64,000 nucleotides of DNA. It comes from Sphingomonas hankookensis (GTDB lineage Bacteria > Pseudomonadota > Alphaproteobacteria > Sphingomonadales > Sphingomonadaceae). Made by a program: the position numbers and the translations under genes. Each line of letters starts with the position of its first letter. Position 1 is the stretch's first letter. The stretch lies in the NCBI RefSeq assembly GCF_022664465.1, contig NZ_JAKREV010000005.1, forward strand, positions 124,001-188,000, in the 5' to 3' direction. Below the pieces are notes generated by a model that searched no databases, was not told the DNA's origin, and worked only from the letters and a program-made list of their open reading frames with translations. Shown in pieces: positions 63,624-64,000 of the stretch.

Positions 63624-64000
63624 TTGGCGGCACATGAATTCATTCTGCAGGGGCTGACGGCCCGCACCCATGGCGACGTGGTACGCGAGCTATTCGACGT
63701 CGCCGACATTCAAAGGTCGATCATCAGCGTCGCTTTCCTGATGGAAAGCGGTGTGGACCAAATCGCGCCGAAAATGGCACCCCACGTGGGCACGGCCACC
63801 GTCTTCGCCGGCATCCGGAACGACATCACTTCGTACCAGGGCATGAAGCGCCTGTTTGACGCCGGGGTGGCGCTTCACGCCGTCGACACCGGCACGCGGC
63901 ACCTGCTGTTCCACCCGAAGCTCTACTATGTTCGCGGGAAGAAGCTGGCACGCCTGTCGATCGGCAGCGCGAACCTCACGCTTGGCGGTCTCAACAACAA
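63624..64000 (+). CDS. Phospholipase-D-like nuclease protein, N-terminal part (cut by window edge)
   Basis: The first 125 residues are visible. Start TTG 63624 has GGGGAG eight bases upstream; the only near ATG is out of frame. VELL-type sheet (VADIQRSIISVAFLMESGVD) and RHLLFHPKLYYVRGKKLARL-SIGSANLTLGGLNN carry the HxK...SxN motif of the PLD superfamily (HPK, GSANLT). Such domains open several restriction or defence nucleases and helicase fusions. A defence role is plausible from the mobile context but not shown. The second HKD motif and any fused domain lie beyond the right edge. Confidence 0.75.
   Translation, partial: MAAHEFILQGLTARTHGDVVRELFDVADIQRSIISVAFLMESGVDQIAPKMAPHVGTATVFAGIRNDITSYQGMKRLFDAGVALHAVDTGTRHLLFHPKLYYVRGKKLARLSIGSANLTLGGLNN

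Noticed and set aside
37838..64000. A second copy of the tRNA-Thr 3' end as right attachment site of an integrase-type island
   Set aside because: I found no repeat of the tRNA tail in the window and no tyrosine-integrase gene near the tRNA; if a far end exists it lies outside.

Overview
The window looks like chromosomal DNA of a GC-rich alphaproteobacterium, most likely a sphingomonad (Sphingomonas or a close relative). The evidence is the aa3-type cytochrome oxidase cluster (coxB, coxA, ctaB, small CoxF-like gene, ctaG, coxC, DUF983, SURF1, thrC), the 180-kDa NAD-glutamate dehydrogenase, the TonB-receptor and glycosidase content, and the many hairpin intergenic repeats. This is judged from gene order and protein motifs; no database search was possible.

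Core part, 1-37.8 kb. It begins with pdxJ (cut by the left edge) and pyrE on the minus strand. Next is the cytochrome c oxidase cluster, interrupted after coxA by a 6-kb block with a DUF1800 lipoprotein, a DUF1501 Tat-exported protein and a TonB-dependent receptor. It resumes at 10.4 kb with tightly overlapping genes. Then come thrC, a methyltransferase, ccmB/ccmA for cytochrome c maturation, a zincin-type protease, pterin dehydratase, an SDR, mfd, a GumN/TraB protein and a small lipoprotein. At 24-31.5 kb lie an aldose epimerase, a GH31 enzyme with a PA14 insert, a GH35 enzyme and a GH29 fucosidase. This is the enzyme set expected for stripping fucosyl-galactosyl-xylosyl side chains of xyloglucan. 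The NAD-glutamate dehydrogenase and a PAS-like protein close the core. Copies of a REP-like hairpin repeat are scattered between core genes only.

Accessory part, from tRNA-Thr(CGT) at 37.79 kb to the right edge. The REP-like repeats stop here and gene content changes. After three small genes (one ion-channel-like with an unusual filter) comes a complete Tn7-like transposition module on the minus strand: TnsA nuclease, TnsB DD(35)E transposase, TnsC ATPase and TniQ/TnsD target selector. No CRISPR array or Cas gene is visible. Upstream of tnsA are two unknown genes and then, divergent, gene A (47.2-48.4 kb). Gene A and gene B (57.9-58.9 kb) share an architecture that resembles a Mu/Tn7-type transposase without its catalytic residues.

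Between A and B sits about 9.5 kb flanked by copies of the 3' end of gene A. Most of it is bounded by a 47-bp inverted repeat starting TGTTGG and ending CCAACA. It carries a two-component system, a tripartite heavy-metal RND efflux pump and a COG4705 membrane protein, but no transposase. Right of gene B is a tightly overlapping run of unknown genes containing a RelB/DinJ-like protein, then a GIY-YIG nuclease-domain protein, an unknown envelope protein, an IS5-type transposase scrap, and the start of a phospholipase-D-like nuclease gene cut by the right edge.

The best candidates for something undescribed are: the Tn7-like module beside the tRNA with its pseudo-transposase partners; the transposase-less inverted-repeat efflux element; and the overlapping operon around the RelB-like gene.
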